The notes beneath the pieces are model-generated. The model was not told where the DNA came from and did not search any database. It was given only the letters and a program-made list of their open reading frames with translations. A DNA stretch of 64,000 nt from the NCBI RefSeq assembly GCF_905397435.1, contig NZ_CAJPVI010000013.1, positions 62,001-126,000 of the forward strand. The letters are read 5' to 3'. The stretch is from Cupriavidus numazuensis. GTDB lineage: Bacteria > Pseudomonadota > Gammaproteobacteria > Burkholderiales > Burkholderiaceae. This document shows, piece after piece, positions 35,767 through 44,497 of the stretch (position 1 is its first letter; each line of letters begins with the position of its first letter). The translations under genes and the position numbers were made by a program.

Positions 35767-36996
35767 TCACGTGGCAGCCAGCGCCGGCGGCCGCCGCTGC
35801 GTGGCCACGGCAAACGCAATTTGCGCGATGCCCGCCGTCAGCCCAAGCCCGACACCCACCTGCCAGGCCAGCGTGTACGAACCCAGCGCGTCATACACCA
35901 GGCCGCCGCCGAAGGCACCCACAAAGCTGCCGATCTGGTGGCTGAAGAACGCCATGCCGCCGAGCATGGCCTGCCAGCGCAGGCCGAAGGTCTCGCCGAT
36001 CCAGCCTGCGACCAGCGGTGCCACGCCGAGCCACAGGAAGCCCATCACGGCGGCGAAGACCAGCGTGCTCGTCGGCGTTGGTGCCGACGAGAAATACCAC
36101 GTCAGCGCCAGCGAGCGGATGGTGTAGATGCAGCCGAGCAGCAACAGCTTGTTGACGCGCCCGCCGGCCCAGCCGAAGAAGATGCTGCCCAGCACGTTGA
36201 AGCCGCCAATGACGCCGAGCGCCTTCGCGCTCAGCATCGGGTCCATGCCGCAGACATCGAGGTAGGAGGGCAGGTGCGTGGTCAGGAACACCAGTTGCAT
36301 GCCGCAGACGAAATACGCCATCGCCATGACCAGGAACGGGACGTGGCGCAACGCGGAGCCAAGGGCCTGGCGCGCGTTGTCCTGACCGGCACCTTGCGGC
36401 ACGGTCAGCGGCAGCCGGTCTACGCGGCCCGCAAACCAGGCCGCGGGCAGCATGACCAGCGCGAGCAGCACGAACGCGGCCACGCCGGTGCGCCAGCCGA
36501 ACGATTGCGCCACGACCTGGCCAATCGGCGCGGCAATCAGCGCGCCCAGCGAACCGGCCCCTGACACCAGTCCCAGCACGGTGCTGCGCATGGCGGCCGG
36601 TACCGGACGTGCCGCCACGGCCATGGAGATCGCGCTGCCCGTGCAGGCCATGGACGCGCCAATGGCCACGCCGGCGCCAAGCGTGACGCCGACCAGCCCA
36701 TGCGATGTCGCCAGAAGCACCAGCCCGATCACATAGAGCAGCGAGCCGCCCATCATCAGCGGCCGGAAGCCAACACGCGTGGCCCACGCACCGGCGAACG
36801 GCTGCAGCAGCCCCCACGCCAGGTTCTGCACGGCAATGGCCACCGTGAAGTCAGACACCGAAATGCCGATGTCCCTGGTCAGCGGCGGCATGAAGATGCC
36901 CAGGCTTTGGCGTAGGCCCATGGCCAGGCTCAGCATGACAGAGGCGCCCAGAAGGATGGGGAGCGCAGGGCGGAGCGCGTCGAAGCGGGATGGCAC
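35767..36996 (-). CDS. Major facilitator superfamily transporter
   Basis: 409 residues with twelve predicted membrane helices. Seen: GLRQSLGIFMPPLTRDIGIS in the first helix-loop, WGLLQPFAGAWATRVGFRP as the conserved loop 2-3 motif, and a gap of hydrophilic residues near 195-215 between the two halves. The pattern resembles monocarboxylate or OFA-type uptake carriers; the substrate cannot be read. Monocistronic; 258 bp without a gene (36997-37254) separate it from the next unit. Confidence 0.88.
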   Translation of the reverse strand: MPSRFDALRPALPILLGASVMLSLAMGLRQSLGIFMPPLTRDIGISVSDFTVAIAVQNLAWGLLQPFAGAWATRVGFRPLMMGGSLLYVIGLVLLATSHGLVGVTLGAGVAIGASMACTGSAISMAVAARPVPAAMRSTVLGLVSGAGSLGALIAAPIGQVVAQSFGWRTGVAAFVLLALVMLPAAWFAGRVDRLPLTVPQGAGQDNARQALGSALRHVPFLVMAMAYFVCGMQLVFLTTHLPSYLDVCGMDPMLSAKALGVIGGFNVLGSIFFGWAGGRVNKLLLLGCIYTIRSLALTWYFSSAPTPTSTLVFAAVMGFLWLGVAPLVAGWIGETFGLRWQAMLGGMAFFSHQIGSFVGAFGGGLVYDALGSYTLAWQVGVGLGLTAGIAQIAFAVATQRRPPALAAT

Positions 36997-37254
36997 GGCG
37001 GGGTGTCTCGGGTCGTTATTGTTGTCCCGGCGGCATCTCGCGGATCGGCCTGAAGATTAAGCAGGTGCTGAATTCACCGGGTGAAGCCAGCGTAGGGGGT
37101 GGCCAGGCGGGTGTCAATGTGAAGCACAACCGCCTGGCGGGCGGGGGCGCATGTCTTGTGCGGCTATCGGCCAGGTCGCCGCGGGTGCCGCCCAAGCGCC
37201 TCACCGAAAGGCGGCCAGACAATCGCCTCCTGATCGCTCCTTGTGGACGACTGG

Positions 37255-38964
37255 TCAGGTCGCCGGGATAACAGGCAGCAAGATGTGCGCCGCGTATTCA
37301 CCGCCGCAATGGAGGGACGTCACGCCGCCGAATCGCTCCTCGCTCCTGTCGGTCGGATGGTCGTGCAGCATCACGGAACAACCCCGCAGTTCCTTGCCGT
37401 ACAGGCGGGGATGAGGGCCCGGCAGGTCATGCTGGAAGTCGGAGCCGCCCACCGTCAGCACGAGCCGGTAGCCCTTGGGAAACACGAAGCAGGTGGGCCA
37501 GATTTCGACGTGGATTTCGTAGACTTCGCCGGGCACAAGCGGCTGGAGTTCGTCGTGCGCATGCACGGGCTGGTAGGGCGTGGAAGCCTGCCGATCCAGC
37601 TTGCGATGAGACGCCCTCAGCCAGCCCTGCGTGATGGGAGCATGAGGCTCGACGGAACCGAGCACGAGATGCTCCTTCCCGTCCGGCGCAAAGGCGCGCA
37701 CCGTCAGGAACAGGTCGGCATCGGCGGCGGTCGACGAGATATAGAGCGTTGCGGCCAGCGGGCCGGTCACTTCTGTGTCGCGTTCAAACGGCGCCGTGCT
37801 GAAACTTGCGTTGCCGTTGAGTCCATCGAACGACTGAATCGATGTGGCGTTCCCCGGTTCCGGCTGCAATGCAAGGGTGTCCGCGTTCAGATACATGCGG
37901 GTCCACGCGGTGCGGGCCAAAGGCCATTCGAATTCGGCGCGCTCGACGAATTTGTCCGTGTGGCGCACCTGCAGTTTGATGGGCGGCTCACGGTCCCAGC
38001 CGTTGTCTTCCCCCTTGAGGAAGTGGTCGAAGAACCGGCGCTGGAGCGCAACCCCATAGTCGGTATAGAACTCGGTCCAATGCTCCAGGCCGTGCATCTC
38101 CAGCCATTTCTGTTTCGACCCGGCCTGCAGGTACCCCTCGATGTTGCCGCGCATGTGCAAGCCCTGGCCGCCCCAGTTTCCGCACGAGAGCACAGGCACT
38201 TCGACGGCCGCCAGGTCGGCGCGTCTGCCGTCGAAGTAGTCCGCCGAGATGAGTTCCGAGCCGACCTGCATGGCATCGATGTCGACGCGGTTGGCCATCA
38301 GTTGTTCGTCGCTGAGTTCCGCCGGTCCGGAAATCGGCACGCCATTGTTGGGGTTCACATGCCCGCGGCTACCCAGGCCGTGCTGCACATTGGTCACCTG
38401 CATCGGATACCACTCCGTCATGAAGGTATTCAGGATCCCGCCGTGCCTGACGACGTCGCGGTAGAAATCGCTGAACCCTTCGAACGGGCAGATGGCCGCC
38501 AGATGCGGCGGGCGCTTTCCCGCGACGATCCATTGGCTGGCGGCGTAATAGGACACACCGGCCAGCCCGATCTTCCCGTTGCTCCAGGGCTGCCGCGCCG
38601 CCCATTCGATGCAATCGTGAAAATCCTGCGCCTCGCGCGGGGAGAACGAATCAATGACGCCGGGCGATCGGCCGGCGCCGCGCGAGTCCACGCGAATGCA
38701 GATGTAGCCCAGCGGCACCCATCGTTCCGGATCTGCAGTTTCCCAGTTCGCGTACTTGCCGCTGCTGCCCCTGAGGACTTCCGGGTGCTTCGCGGTGAGT
38801 GACTGCCATTGCGCGGGAAACCCGGCCTGGAAGGGCAGGCCCTTGGCGTAGGGTCCGTACGACATCAGCACCGGATAGCGGCCTTCCTCTTCCGGCCGGA
38901 AAACGTCGGCCCGGACTACCAGGCCGTCGTCCATGAGGATTTCGACATCCCAATCGATTTGCAT
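37255..38964 (-). CDS. CocE/NonD-family hydrolase (X-Pro dipeptidyl-peptidase-like acyl esterase)
   Basis: 569 residues. Seen: alpha/beta hydrolase core with PVLMSYGPYAKG, oxyanion-region DSRGAGRSPG, nucleophile elbow AGVSYYAASQW with Ser138, and the C-terminal jelly-roll domain (about 350-560, LYISSTAADADLFLTVRAF). Hydrolyses esters or amides; no signal peptide, so cytoplasmic. AAGGAG precedes ATG 38964. Last gene of the TetR-controlled unit after the porin remnant. The presence of fumarylacetoacetase and a cyclase upstream suggests a ring- or diketo-compound pathway in which this enzyme removes an ester or amide group. Confidence 0.88.
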   Translation of the reverse strand: MQIDWDVEILMDDGLVVRADVFRPEEEGRYPVLMSYGPYAKGLPFQAGFPAQWQSLTAKHPEVLRGSSGKYANWETADPERWVPLGYICIRVDSRGAGRSPGVIDSFSPREAQDFHDCIEWAARQPWSNGKIGLAGVSYYAASQWIVAGKRPPHLAAICPFEGFSDFYRDVVRHGGILNTFMTEWYPMQVTNVQHGLGSRGHVNPNNGVPISGPAELSDEQLMANRVDIDAMQVGSELISADYFDGRRADLAAVEVPVLSCGNWGGQGLHMRGNIEGYLQAGSKQKWLEMHGLEHWTEFYTDYGVALQRRFFDHFLKGEDNGWDREPPIKLQVRHTDKFVERAEFEWPLARTAWTRMYLNADTLALQPEPGNATSIQSFDGLNGNASFSTAPFERDTEVTGPLAATLYISSTAADADLFLTVRAFAPDGKEHLVLGSVEPHAPITQGWLRASHRKLDRQASTPYQPVHAHDELQPLVPGEVYEIHVEIWPTCFVFPKGYRLVLTVGGSDFQHDLPGPHPRLYGKELRGCSVMLHDHPTDRSEERFGGVTSLHCGGEYAAHILLPVIPAT

Positions 38965-39010
38965 GTCTGTCTCCTTGTAGCTATGTGTCAAACGTTAGAG
39001 CGTTGGAGTG

Positions 39011-39337
39011 TTAGAACTTCTGGCGCATGCCCAGCGCAAGGCTGGTGCCGCTGCCCTTTCCAGTGACCTTGTCGAACATCGTCAGCACGTACAGGTCCGT
39101 GCGTTTCGACAGGGCGTAGTCATAGCCGCCGGCAAGTCCGTGGCGGCGGTAGTCCGGCATGGCATCGCTGCGTACGCGCGATGACACCGCCGAGGCCAGG
39201 AGCCTGCCGCCGCCGAGCGGAATCTGTGCGCCGACTTGCAGCGTATCCGTCGACGTCGAGGCGCCGCTCGTGCTGGTGTGGGCATACTCGGTCATGAGCC
39301 GGATCTGTCGTTCCTTGCTCAAGTCGATCTCCTCCAT
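39011..39337 (-). pseudogene. C-terminal remnant of a Gram-negative porin
   Basis: About 108 codons. Seen: the last barrel strands of a Burkholderiales porin: YDYALSKRTDLYVLTMFD, then the terminal strand ALGMRQKF ending in Phe. The porin at 60313-61380 ends in the same way (YAFSKRTDAYVLLGY ... VRHRF). The signal peptide and the first two thirds of the barrel are missing, so it cannot form a porin. The ATG at 39337 lies in nonporin sequence and 20 bp after the fumarylacetoacetase stop, so a short product may still be made. Confidence 0.8.
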
Positions 39338-39356
39338 CGTGGTTGCTTCGGTCTGG

Positions 39357-40667
39357 TCAAAAGGCACGGGCCGCTACGACGGTCGCGTAGTTGAGGCCGA
39401 AGCCGATGCGCGCAAAGCCGTCGCGCTCGCACCAGCCACGGAACACGACCGTATCGCCATCTTCAAGAAAGCCGCGTTGCTCGCCGTCGCCGATATCCAC
39501 GGGTTGCGTCCCGGATACCGTCAGTTCGATCAACGCTCCGGCCTCGCCGGGTGTAGGGCCTGAAACGGTGCCGCTGCCAAGGAGATCGCCGGGCTGCAGG
39601 TTGCAGCCGCCCACTGTGTGATGGGCGATCATCTGCCCCAGCGTCCAGTACTGGTGCCGAAAGCTGGTATGCGTCAGCGTGCGCGGCATGCGGCCCTGCG
39701 CCAGCTGGCGCGCGCTGAGGATCGAGGCCTCGAGCCGGATGTCGAACGCGCCATGCGCAGCGTTGTCGGGGGCGTGGAGGTAGTCGAGCGGCTGCGGGCG
39801 ATCCGGCACACGCATCCAGCTTTGGCGATAGGGCAGCAATGCTTCCAGGGTCACGATCCACGGGGACAACGTCGTGGCGAAGTTCTTGGCGAGAAATGGC
39901 CCGAGCGGAGGCATCTCCCACGTCTGGATGTCGCGCGCGGACCAATCGTTGAGCAGGCACAGGCCGAAGATGTGCTGCTGCGCCTTGCCCAACGGTATGG
40001 GCGTGCCACGGGCGTTGCCGATACCGATCACCGCGCCGACTTCCAGCTCGTAGTCAAGACGCTGGCAGGGTCCATACACGGGCGCGGAGCCCTGATCCGA
40101 GCGGTACTGGCCCGTCGGCCGATAAACCTGCTGACCACTGACATCGATCGAAGACACGCGGCCGTGGTAGCCGACGGGCAGCCAGTCGAAGTTCGGATTG
40201 ACCTCGATGCCGAACTGGCGGCAGCAATTCACGGCGTGGTCCAGCGAGGTGTAGAAGTCCGTGTAGTCGCCGATACGTACGGGGACGGCGTGCTCGGCAT
40301 CCGCCTGCGGCACGAGCGCTTCACGGACGCGCCGTTCCAGCTGGCTGCCGTCCTGCAACAGTGCAAAGAGCCCATGGCGCAGGGCCCGCCAGGCCTGCGG
40401 ACCTTGTTCAAGCAGACCGTTGAGCGTTGGCGCCGCCGCGGCGCGCACGGCCCCGGCGACATGGTCCTGCAGTCCGGGCAGAGCCTGCAAGGCGGCCAGG
40501 TCGACGATCTGGTCACCGATCGCTACGCCGCCACGCCACGCTTCGGTGCTCGCTTTGCGCCGGAACGCGCCAAGCGGCAGGTTTTGCAGCGGAAAATCGG
40601 CGTCAGCGGCGTTGGCCGCGTCCAGCCAGCTGCGGCGCGATGCATCATGCGTGTGGTTCAGTTCCAT
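39357..40667 (-). CDS. fahA: Fumarylacetoacetase
   Basis: 436 residues. Splits fumarylacetoacetate or a related acylpyruvate into fumarate and acetoacetate. Seen: N-terminal SH3-like domain, IGDYTDFYTSLDHAVNCC (metal Asp and catalytic His), VGYHGRVSSI, EVGAVIG (metal Glu pair), LLNDWSARDIQTWEMPPLGPFLAKNF, and GDLLGSGTVSGP. Length and motifs match the two-domain enzyme. There is no homogentisate dioxygenase beside it, so tyrosine breakdown is not the obvious role here. Starts 7 bp after the cyclase gene stops: one operon. Confidence 0.95.
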   Translation of the reverse strand: MELNHTHDASRRSWLDAANAADADFPLQNLPLGAFRRKASTEAWRGGVAIGDQIVDLAALQALPGLQDHVAGAVRAAAAPTLNGLLEQGPQAWRALRHGLFALLQDGSQLERRVREALVPQADAEHAVPVRIGDYTDFYTSLDHAVNCCRQFGIEVNPNFDWLPVGYHGRVSSIDVSGQQVYRPTGQYRSDQGSAPVYGPCQRLDYELEVGAVIGIGNARGTPIPLGKAQQHIFGLCLLNDWSARDIQTWEMPPLGPFLAKNFATTLSPWIVTLEALLPYRQSWMRVPDRPQPLDYLHAPDNAAHGAFDIRLEASILSARQLAQGRMPRTLTHTSFRHQYWTLGQMIAHHTVGGCNLQPGDLLGSGTVSGPTPGEAGALIELTVSGTQPVDIGDGEQRGFLEDGDTVVFRGWCERDGFARIGFGLNYATVVAARAF

Positions 40668-40674
40668 GGCGATC

Positions 40675-41478
40675 TCACGCGGCGTTGAGGGCGTCGTCGA
40701 AGATGGCCACGGCCCGGGTCCAGCCGGCCGAGGCGCCGCGAATCTTGTGGGGGAAGCACGAGATGTAGAAGCCGCGCGCCGGCAGCGACTCGAGGTTGTG
40801 CAGCTTCTCCAGGTGGCAATAGCCGATATTGCGGCCCGCTTTATGGCCTTCCCATATCAGCGAGGCATCGTGCGTCTGCGCATACCTTTCTGCCGTATGC
40901 GCGAACGGTGCATCCCAGCTCCACGCGTCGGTGCCGGTCAGGCGGACGCCACGCTCGAGCAAATACATGGTGGCTTCGAAACCCATGCCGCAGCCTGACG
41001 AGACATAGTCGGCCTGGCCGTAGCGCTTGCCCGCACGCGTATTGACCACCACGATTTCCAGCGGCTGGAGCACGTGGCCTATGCGGGCGAGTTCGGCCTC
41101 GACATCGTCGGCGGTGACTACATAACCGTCGTCCATGCCGGTGAAGTCCAGCTTCACGCCAGGCTGGAAGCACCACTCCAGCGGCACCTCGTCAATGGTG
41201 ATGGCGCGTTCTCTTTGCCCCAGCGATTCGTTCATGGTGCTGTGGAAGTGATAGGGAGCGTCCAGGTGCGTGCCATTGTGGGTATTGAGCCGAACGTGCT
41301 CGATCGCCCAGCCTTCGCTGTCCGGGAGGTCCGATGGCTGCAACCCCGGGAAGAAGGCCGTTACCTGCTCGGCCGTGGAGTGATGGGACAGGTACTCGAT
41401 CCGGGGGGCGTACCCGGGCGGGTCGGAAAGGGTGTCGTTTTCCAGGTAGATCGAGAGATCGACGAAGCGGCGGGGCAT
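40675..41478 (-). CDS. Cyclase-family metal-dependent hydrolase (kynurenine formamidase-like)
   Basis: 267 residues. Seen: family signature HNGTHLDAPYHF giving metal ligands His67, His71 and Asp73 with His77, plus DWSW-like and GHKAGRNIGYCHLEKLHNL near the end. Members hydrolyse amides, lactones or isatin. The sequence before ATG 41478 is out of family, and AAGGA lies nine bases upstream. Placed between an MFS transporter and fumarylacetoacetase in one operon; it may open a ring or cut an amide before the final diketo cleavage. Confidence 0.88.
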   Translation of the reverse strand: MPRRFVDLSIYLENDTLSDPPGYAPRIEYLSHHSTAEQVTAFFPGLQPSDLPDSEGWAIEHVRLNTHNGTHLDAPYHFHSTMNESLGQRERAITIDEVPLEWCFQPGVKLDFTGMDDGYVVTADDVEAELARIGHVLQPLEIVVVNTRAGKRYGQADYVSSGCGMGFEATMYLLERGVRLTGTDAWSWDAPFAHTAERYAQTHDASLIWEGHKAGRNIGYCHLEKLHNLESLPARGFYISCFPHKIRGASAGWTRAVAIFDDALNAA

Positions 41479-41518
41479 GTTGGAATCCTTGATGGAGGAG
41501 CGATGGAGTAACGGGGGT

Positions 41519-42781
41519 TCAACTGGCATCCAGCGACGATTCGGCGCCCGCCGCGGATGCTTCAGCGCCGGCTTCCTGCGCGGCGACGGCGCCTGGCAAC
41601 AGGGCCACCACGGCTGCAGACAGCAGGAACAGGCCACCACACAGTGCGATGCCCGGTGCAAAGCCGAACGCCTTTGCCGTGATGCCCAATACGAGCGGGG
41701 CGAAGGCGGAGATGCCGCGGCCGACGTTGAAGCAGAAGCCGGCGCCGGTTGCGCGGATGTGAGTCGGGTAGAGTTCGGCGAAATAGGAGCCCACCAGCCC
41801 CGCAAAGGCCATGAAGAACGCAAACACCGGTCCCAGCACGAGCAACGTGGCATGATCCGTGACGACGGTATAGACCGGCAGCATCAACCCGGAGCCGACC
41901 AGCGAAGCGATCAATGCAGGTTGCTTGCCGATGCGGTCCGCGAGCAAGCCGAAGGCGTTGTACCCGACGAACATACCGACGTTCAGCACCGCCACGAAGC
42001 TCGCCATGGCAGCCACATCGAGGCCTCGTTCCCTGACCAGGAAGGTTGGCAGCCAGGTCGACGCGCCCCAGTACGCGGACAGTGCCAGCGCAGAGGTCGT
42101 GGTCCCGAGCAACGTAATGCGCAGCATGCCGGGGGCAAACAATTGGGACAGATTCGCGCCGGCTGCGCCTTTCTTGGCGAATACACCCAGGTCTCGCTGC
42201 TGGCGCCAGGCGGCTGATTCGGGCACGCACAGCCAGATATAGACGATAGCGACAATCACGGCGGCGCCGCAGACGAGGAACAAAAGACGCCACCCATGCA
42301 CGGGCAATAGCCAGGCCGCTGCCAGCGCGGCCACGACCGCGCCCACCGAAAAAGAGCTGAGAACGAAGGCCGTGGCCCGTCCGCGCTGGTGCGCTGGCCA
42401 GGTTTCGCTGACATGCGCGGCTGCCGCGCTCCAGACCCCACCCAGGCCCAGGCCGGCAAGGAAGCGCAGAAGCAAAACCTGGCGCCAGTCAGTGGCGGCA
42501 GCAATTGCCATCGTCAGCACGCCGAAGGTAATCAACGACAGCAGCATCGCCGTGCGCCGGCCCATGGTGTCGGCCAGCCTGCCCATCACCACGCTGCTCA
42601 GCCCGATGCCCAGCAGTGTGGCCGTAACCAGCAAACCGGCCTGCGCCTGGCTGATCTGCAACGATGCCGTGATGGCCGGCATGGCGATGGCAAGAATGAT
42701 GATGTCCACCGCGTCGAACATGTAGCTGAGGAAGCAGCCGAGTAGCACGCGCCATTTCAGCGAGGCAGGATTGAGGGGCAT
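41519..42781 (-). CDS. MFS transporter, aromatic acid:H+ symporter-like
   Basis: 420 residues with twelve helices. Seen: LLGCFLSYMFDAVDIIILAIAMPAI (helix 1 with the acidic DAVD typical of AAHS-type carriers), loop motif GRLADTMGRRTAM, RFLAGLGLGGVWSAA, and ELYPTHIRATGAGFCFN in the second half. GGAGA precedes ATG 42781. First gene of the operon with the cyclase (41 bp gap) and fumarylacetoacetase; divergent from the TetR gene across two palindromic operators. Probably imports the acid that the operon degrades. Confidence 0.9.
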   Translation of the reverse strand: MPLNPASLKWRVLLGCFLSYMFDAVDIIILAIAMPAITASLQISQAQAGLLVTATLLGIGLSSVVMGRLADTMGRRTAMLLSLITFGVLTMAIAAATDWRQVLLLRFLAGLGLGGVWSAAAAHVSETWPAHQRGRATAFVLSSFSVGAVVAALAAAWLLPVHGWRLLFLVCGAAVIVAIVYIWLCVPESAAWRQQRDLGVFAKKGAAGANLSQLFAPGMLRITLLGTTTSALALSAYWGASTWLPTFLVRERGLDVAAMASFVAVLNVGMFVGYNAFGLLADRIGKQPALIASLVGSGLMLPVYTVVTDHATLLVLGPVFAFFMAFAGLVGSYFAELYPTHIRATGAGFCFNVGRGISAFAPLVLGITAKAFGFAPGIALCGGLFLLSAAVVALLPGAVAAQEAGAEASAAGAESSLDAS

Positions 42782-42836
42782 GGTGAGTCTCCTGGATAGG
42801 CAGGCCGCGGGCGGGATCCGCCAGCGCTTTCTTGTG

Positions 42837-42854
42837 ACTGTACGTACGTTCAGT
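42837..42854. promoter_or_regulatory. TetR operator 1 (imperfect palindrome)
   Basis: ACTGTACGTACGTTCAGT: both halves agree except one pair. It shares its outer bases with the perfect operator at 42869-42886; the centres are 32 bp apart, three helical turns. Confidence 0.7.
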
Positions 42855-42868
42855 TTGGAATTTCGCAA

Positions 42869-42886
42869 ACTGTACGATCGTACAGT
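42869..42886. promoter_or_regulatory. TetR operator 2 (perfect 18-bp palindrome)
   Basis: ACTGTACGATCGTACAGT is a perfect palindrome in the 191-bp gap between the divergent MFS and TetR genes. With operator 1 it probably represses both promoters. Confidence 0.78.
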
Positions 42887-42972
42887 CAGTGAGTGAACTG
42901 GGGTAAACGCGGGTGCCGCGAGCTGTGATGTGAGGTTCGCTACAATGGCGCGTCAAGAACGACGGAGGCAGC

Positions 42973-43689
42973 ATGGAAGGCAGGGAAGCGCGGAAGTCCG
43001 CAGCCGCGGCGGGGAGCAAGGCGCGCAAACCGGCGCAGGAGTCGCCGGTACCTGAGGCGAGCAAGCGCGAACGCGTGCTTGATGCTGCAGAGCGACTCTT
43101 TGCCGAGGGCGGCTTCGACGGCGTGTCGATGCGCGATATCGCAGCTGCCGCGGATGTCGGCCTGCCGCTGATCGTCTATCACTTCGAGACCAAGGGGAAC
43201 CTGTACCGCGCGCTCTTCGAGCGGCGCAAATCGGTGTTCGAGGCGCGCGTGGCGGCGCTGCGCGAACCACTGGCGGACGGCGAAGATCCCATCGAGCACA
43301 TCGCGCGGGCGTTCGTCGAGCCCGTGATGCGGATCCAGGAAACAGAAGGCGGCCTCGCCTATGCCAAGCTGGTCGCACGCGAAGCCTCGGACCCGAAAGA
43401 GGTGGAGCGTGGCATCGTGGCCGACTACTTCGACCCGTTCGCCGTGGAATTCGCCAAGGCGATCCGCAAGGCCCTGCCGGGAAACGGCACAAGCTATCCG
43501 CACTGGGCCTATCTGTTCGCGGTCGGCGCGCTGGTCATGAGCGTGTTCGACAGCCGCATCGAGCGAATCTCCGCAGGCAAGGTCAAGGCGGGCGACACGC
43601 GACGCAAGTCAGAGTATCTGGTGAGTTTTATTGCCGCAGGGATTCGCGCCGGTGCAGAGCTCAAGCCATCCACGCGTGCGAATACCTGA
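42973..43689 (+). CDS. TetR-family transcription regulator
   Basis: 238 residues. Seen: a disordered Ala/Lys-rich N-terminal tail (1-30), helix-turn-helix 32-78 (RVLDAAERLFAEGGFDGVSMRDIAAAADVG, then YHFETKGNLYRALF), and a ligand-binding domain to the end of the CerR/DUF1956 kind. It diverges from the MFS-cyclase-fumarylacetoacetase operon, and the gap holds two related palindromes, so local repression relieved by a pathway compound is the natural reading. Confidence 0.93.
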   Translation: MEGREARKSAAAAGSKARKPAQESPVPEASKRERVLDAAERLFAEGGFDGVSMRDIAAAADVGLPLIVYHFETKGNLYRALFERRKSVFEARVAALREPLADGEDPIEHIARAFVEPVMRIQETEGGLAYAKLVAREASDPKEVERGIVADYFDPFAVEFAKAIRKALPGNGTSYPHWAYLFAVGALVMSVFDSRIERISAGKVKAGDTRRKSEYLVSFIAAGIRAGAELKPSTRANT

Positions 43690-43869
43690 CAATACCCGCT
43701 GGTAAAAGGGAAGCCGCGATATCACGCATGGGCAGCCGGCCAAGTCACTGCGGAGGCGCCTGGTAATCCATTGCTACAGACGTAATACGGCGAAAGATTT
43801 AAGGGCGACAGTTCATCGCATCCGATCACGGGTATTGCCTCACAATGCGTGCGAGTGTCCGCCACAAGC

Positions 43870-44289
43870 ATGCCCATGAACGCCTTCGCCAGTTTCACCA
43901 CATCACGCAGTCCGCTGAGCGGCCTGCTGCAAGTCGCCACTGTGCTCGTTGCCGTCGCCGCCTGGGCCTCACCGGTACCGGCACTCAGCCAGACCGCCTC
44001 CTCCGATGACGGCAACGAAGCGCTGCACAACATCCAGAGCAACTTCGCCCGCATGACGCCGCCGCCGCGTACGGTCGAATCGATCAACCAGGAACTGAAG
44101 GCGGGCGAAGTCAAAGCCCACGCGAGTTCCGCCGGCGGGCATCGCGGCGGCGGCCGTCGCGGCATGGGTCGACAGTCTGCGCAGCAGGGCGATAGCCGGC
44201 AGGACGGCAACGGTGGCCCCGGCACCGGAAGCGCAGAGGTTCCCGCCGACGGGCTATCTGGCAACACGGCGAGCAGCGTGAATCCGTAG
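43870..44289 (+). CDS. Secreted protein of unknown function
   Basis: 139 residues, not recognised. Seen: a signal peptide (hydrophobic LLQVATVLVAVAAW, cleavage probably after ALSQ near 44), then a hydrophilic low-complexity chain with a Gly/Arg/His-rich part (GGHRGGGRRGMGR). No Cys. Possible starts are ATG 43870, ATG 43876 and GTG 43849; none has a good ribosome site. Codon use and the signal peptide support a real gene; the neighbours (TetR, aspartase) give no clue. A 7-bp inverted repeat (GAGACAT/ATGTCTC) lies just after it, at 44299-44318, without a U-run. Confidence 0.5.
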   Translation: MPMNAFASFTTSRSPLSGLLQVATVLVAVAAWASPVPALSQTASSDDGNEALHNIQSNFARMTPPPRTVESINQELKAGEVKAHASSAGGHRGGGRRGMGRQSAQQGDSRQDGNGGPGTGSAEVPADGLSGNTASSVNP

Positions 44290-44360
44290 ATCCGTGAAGA
44301 GACATCCTGGAATGTCTCGATTCCTTCACTGCTGGCAGGTTCGGTAGCGACCGGCGCGGT

Positions 44361-44383
44361 GGTTATGCAATTTTCGCATAACC
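44361..44383. promoter_or_regulatory. Palindrome upstream of aspA (LysR-type or other operator)
   Basis: GGTTATGC and GCATAACC, perfect 8-bp arms around AATTTTC. The inner part fits the T-N11-A pattern of LysR-type sites. It lies 115 bp before aspA in a 208-bp gap that holds no gene. No LysR gene is near. Confidence 0.45.
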
Positions 44384-44497
44384 TTGTCTCGCCGTGCCGC
44401 TAGCCATGAAATCTCGGCATCGAACGTAGCGTTGGCGCAGCCGATTCCCTAGACTTCTTGTGGAAAGCTGAAGCCACTTTACGCGAGGAGCGCGACC

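Noticed and set aside
44299-44318. Hairpin GAGACAT/ATGTCTC after the secreted-protein gene as a terminator
   Set aside because: Only seven base pairs and no U-run; too weak to call a terminator.
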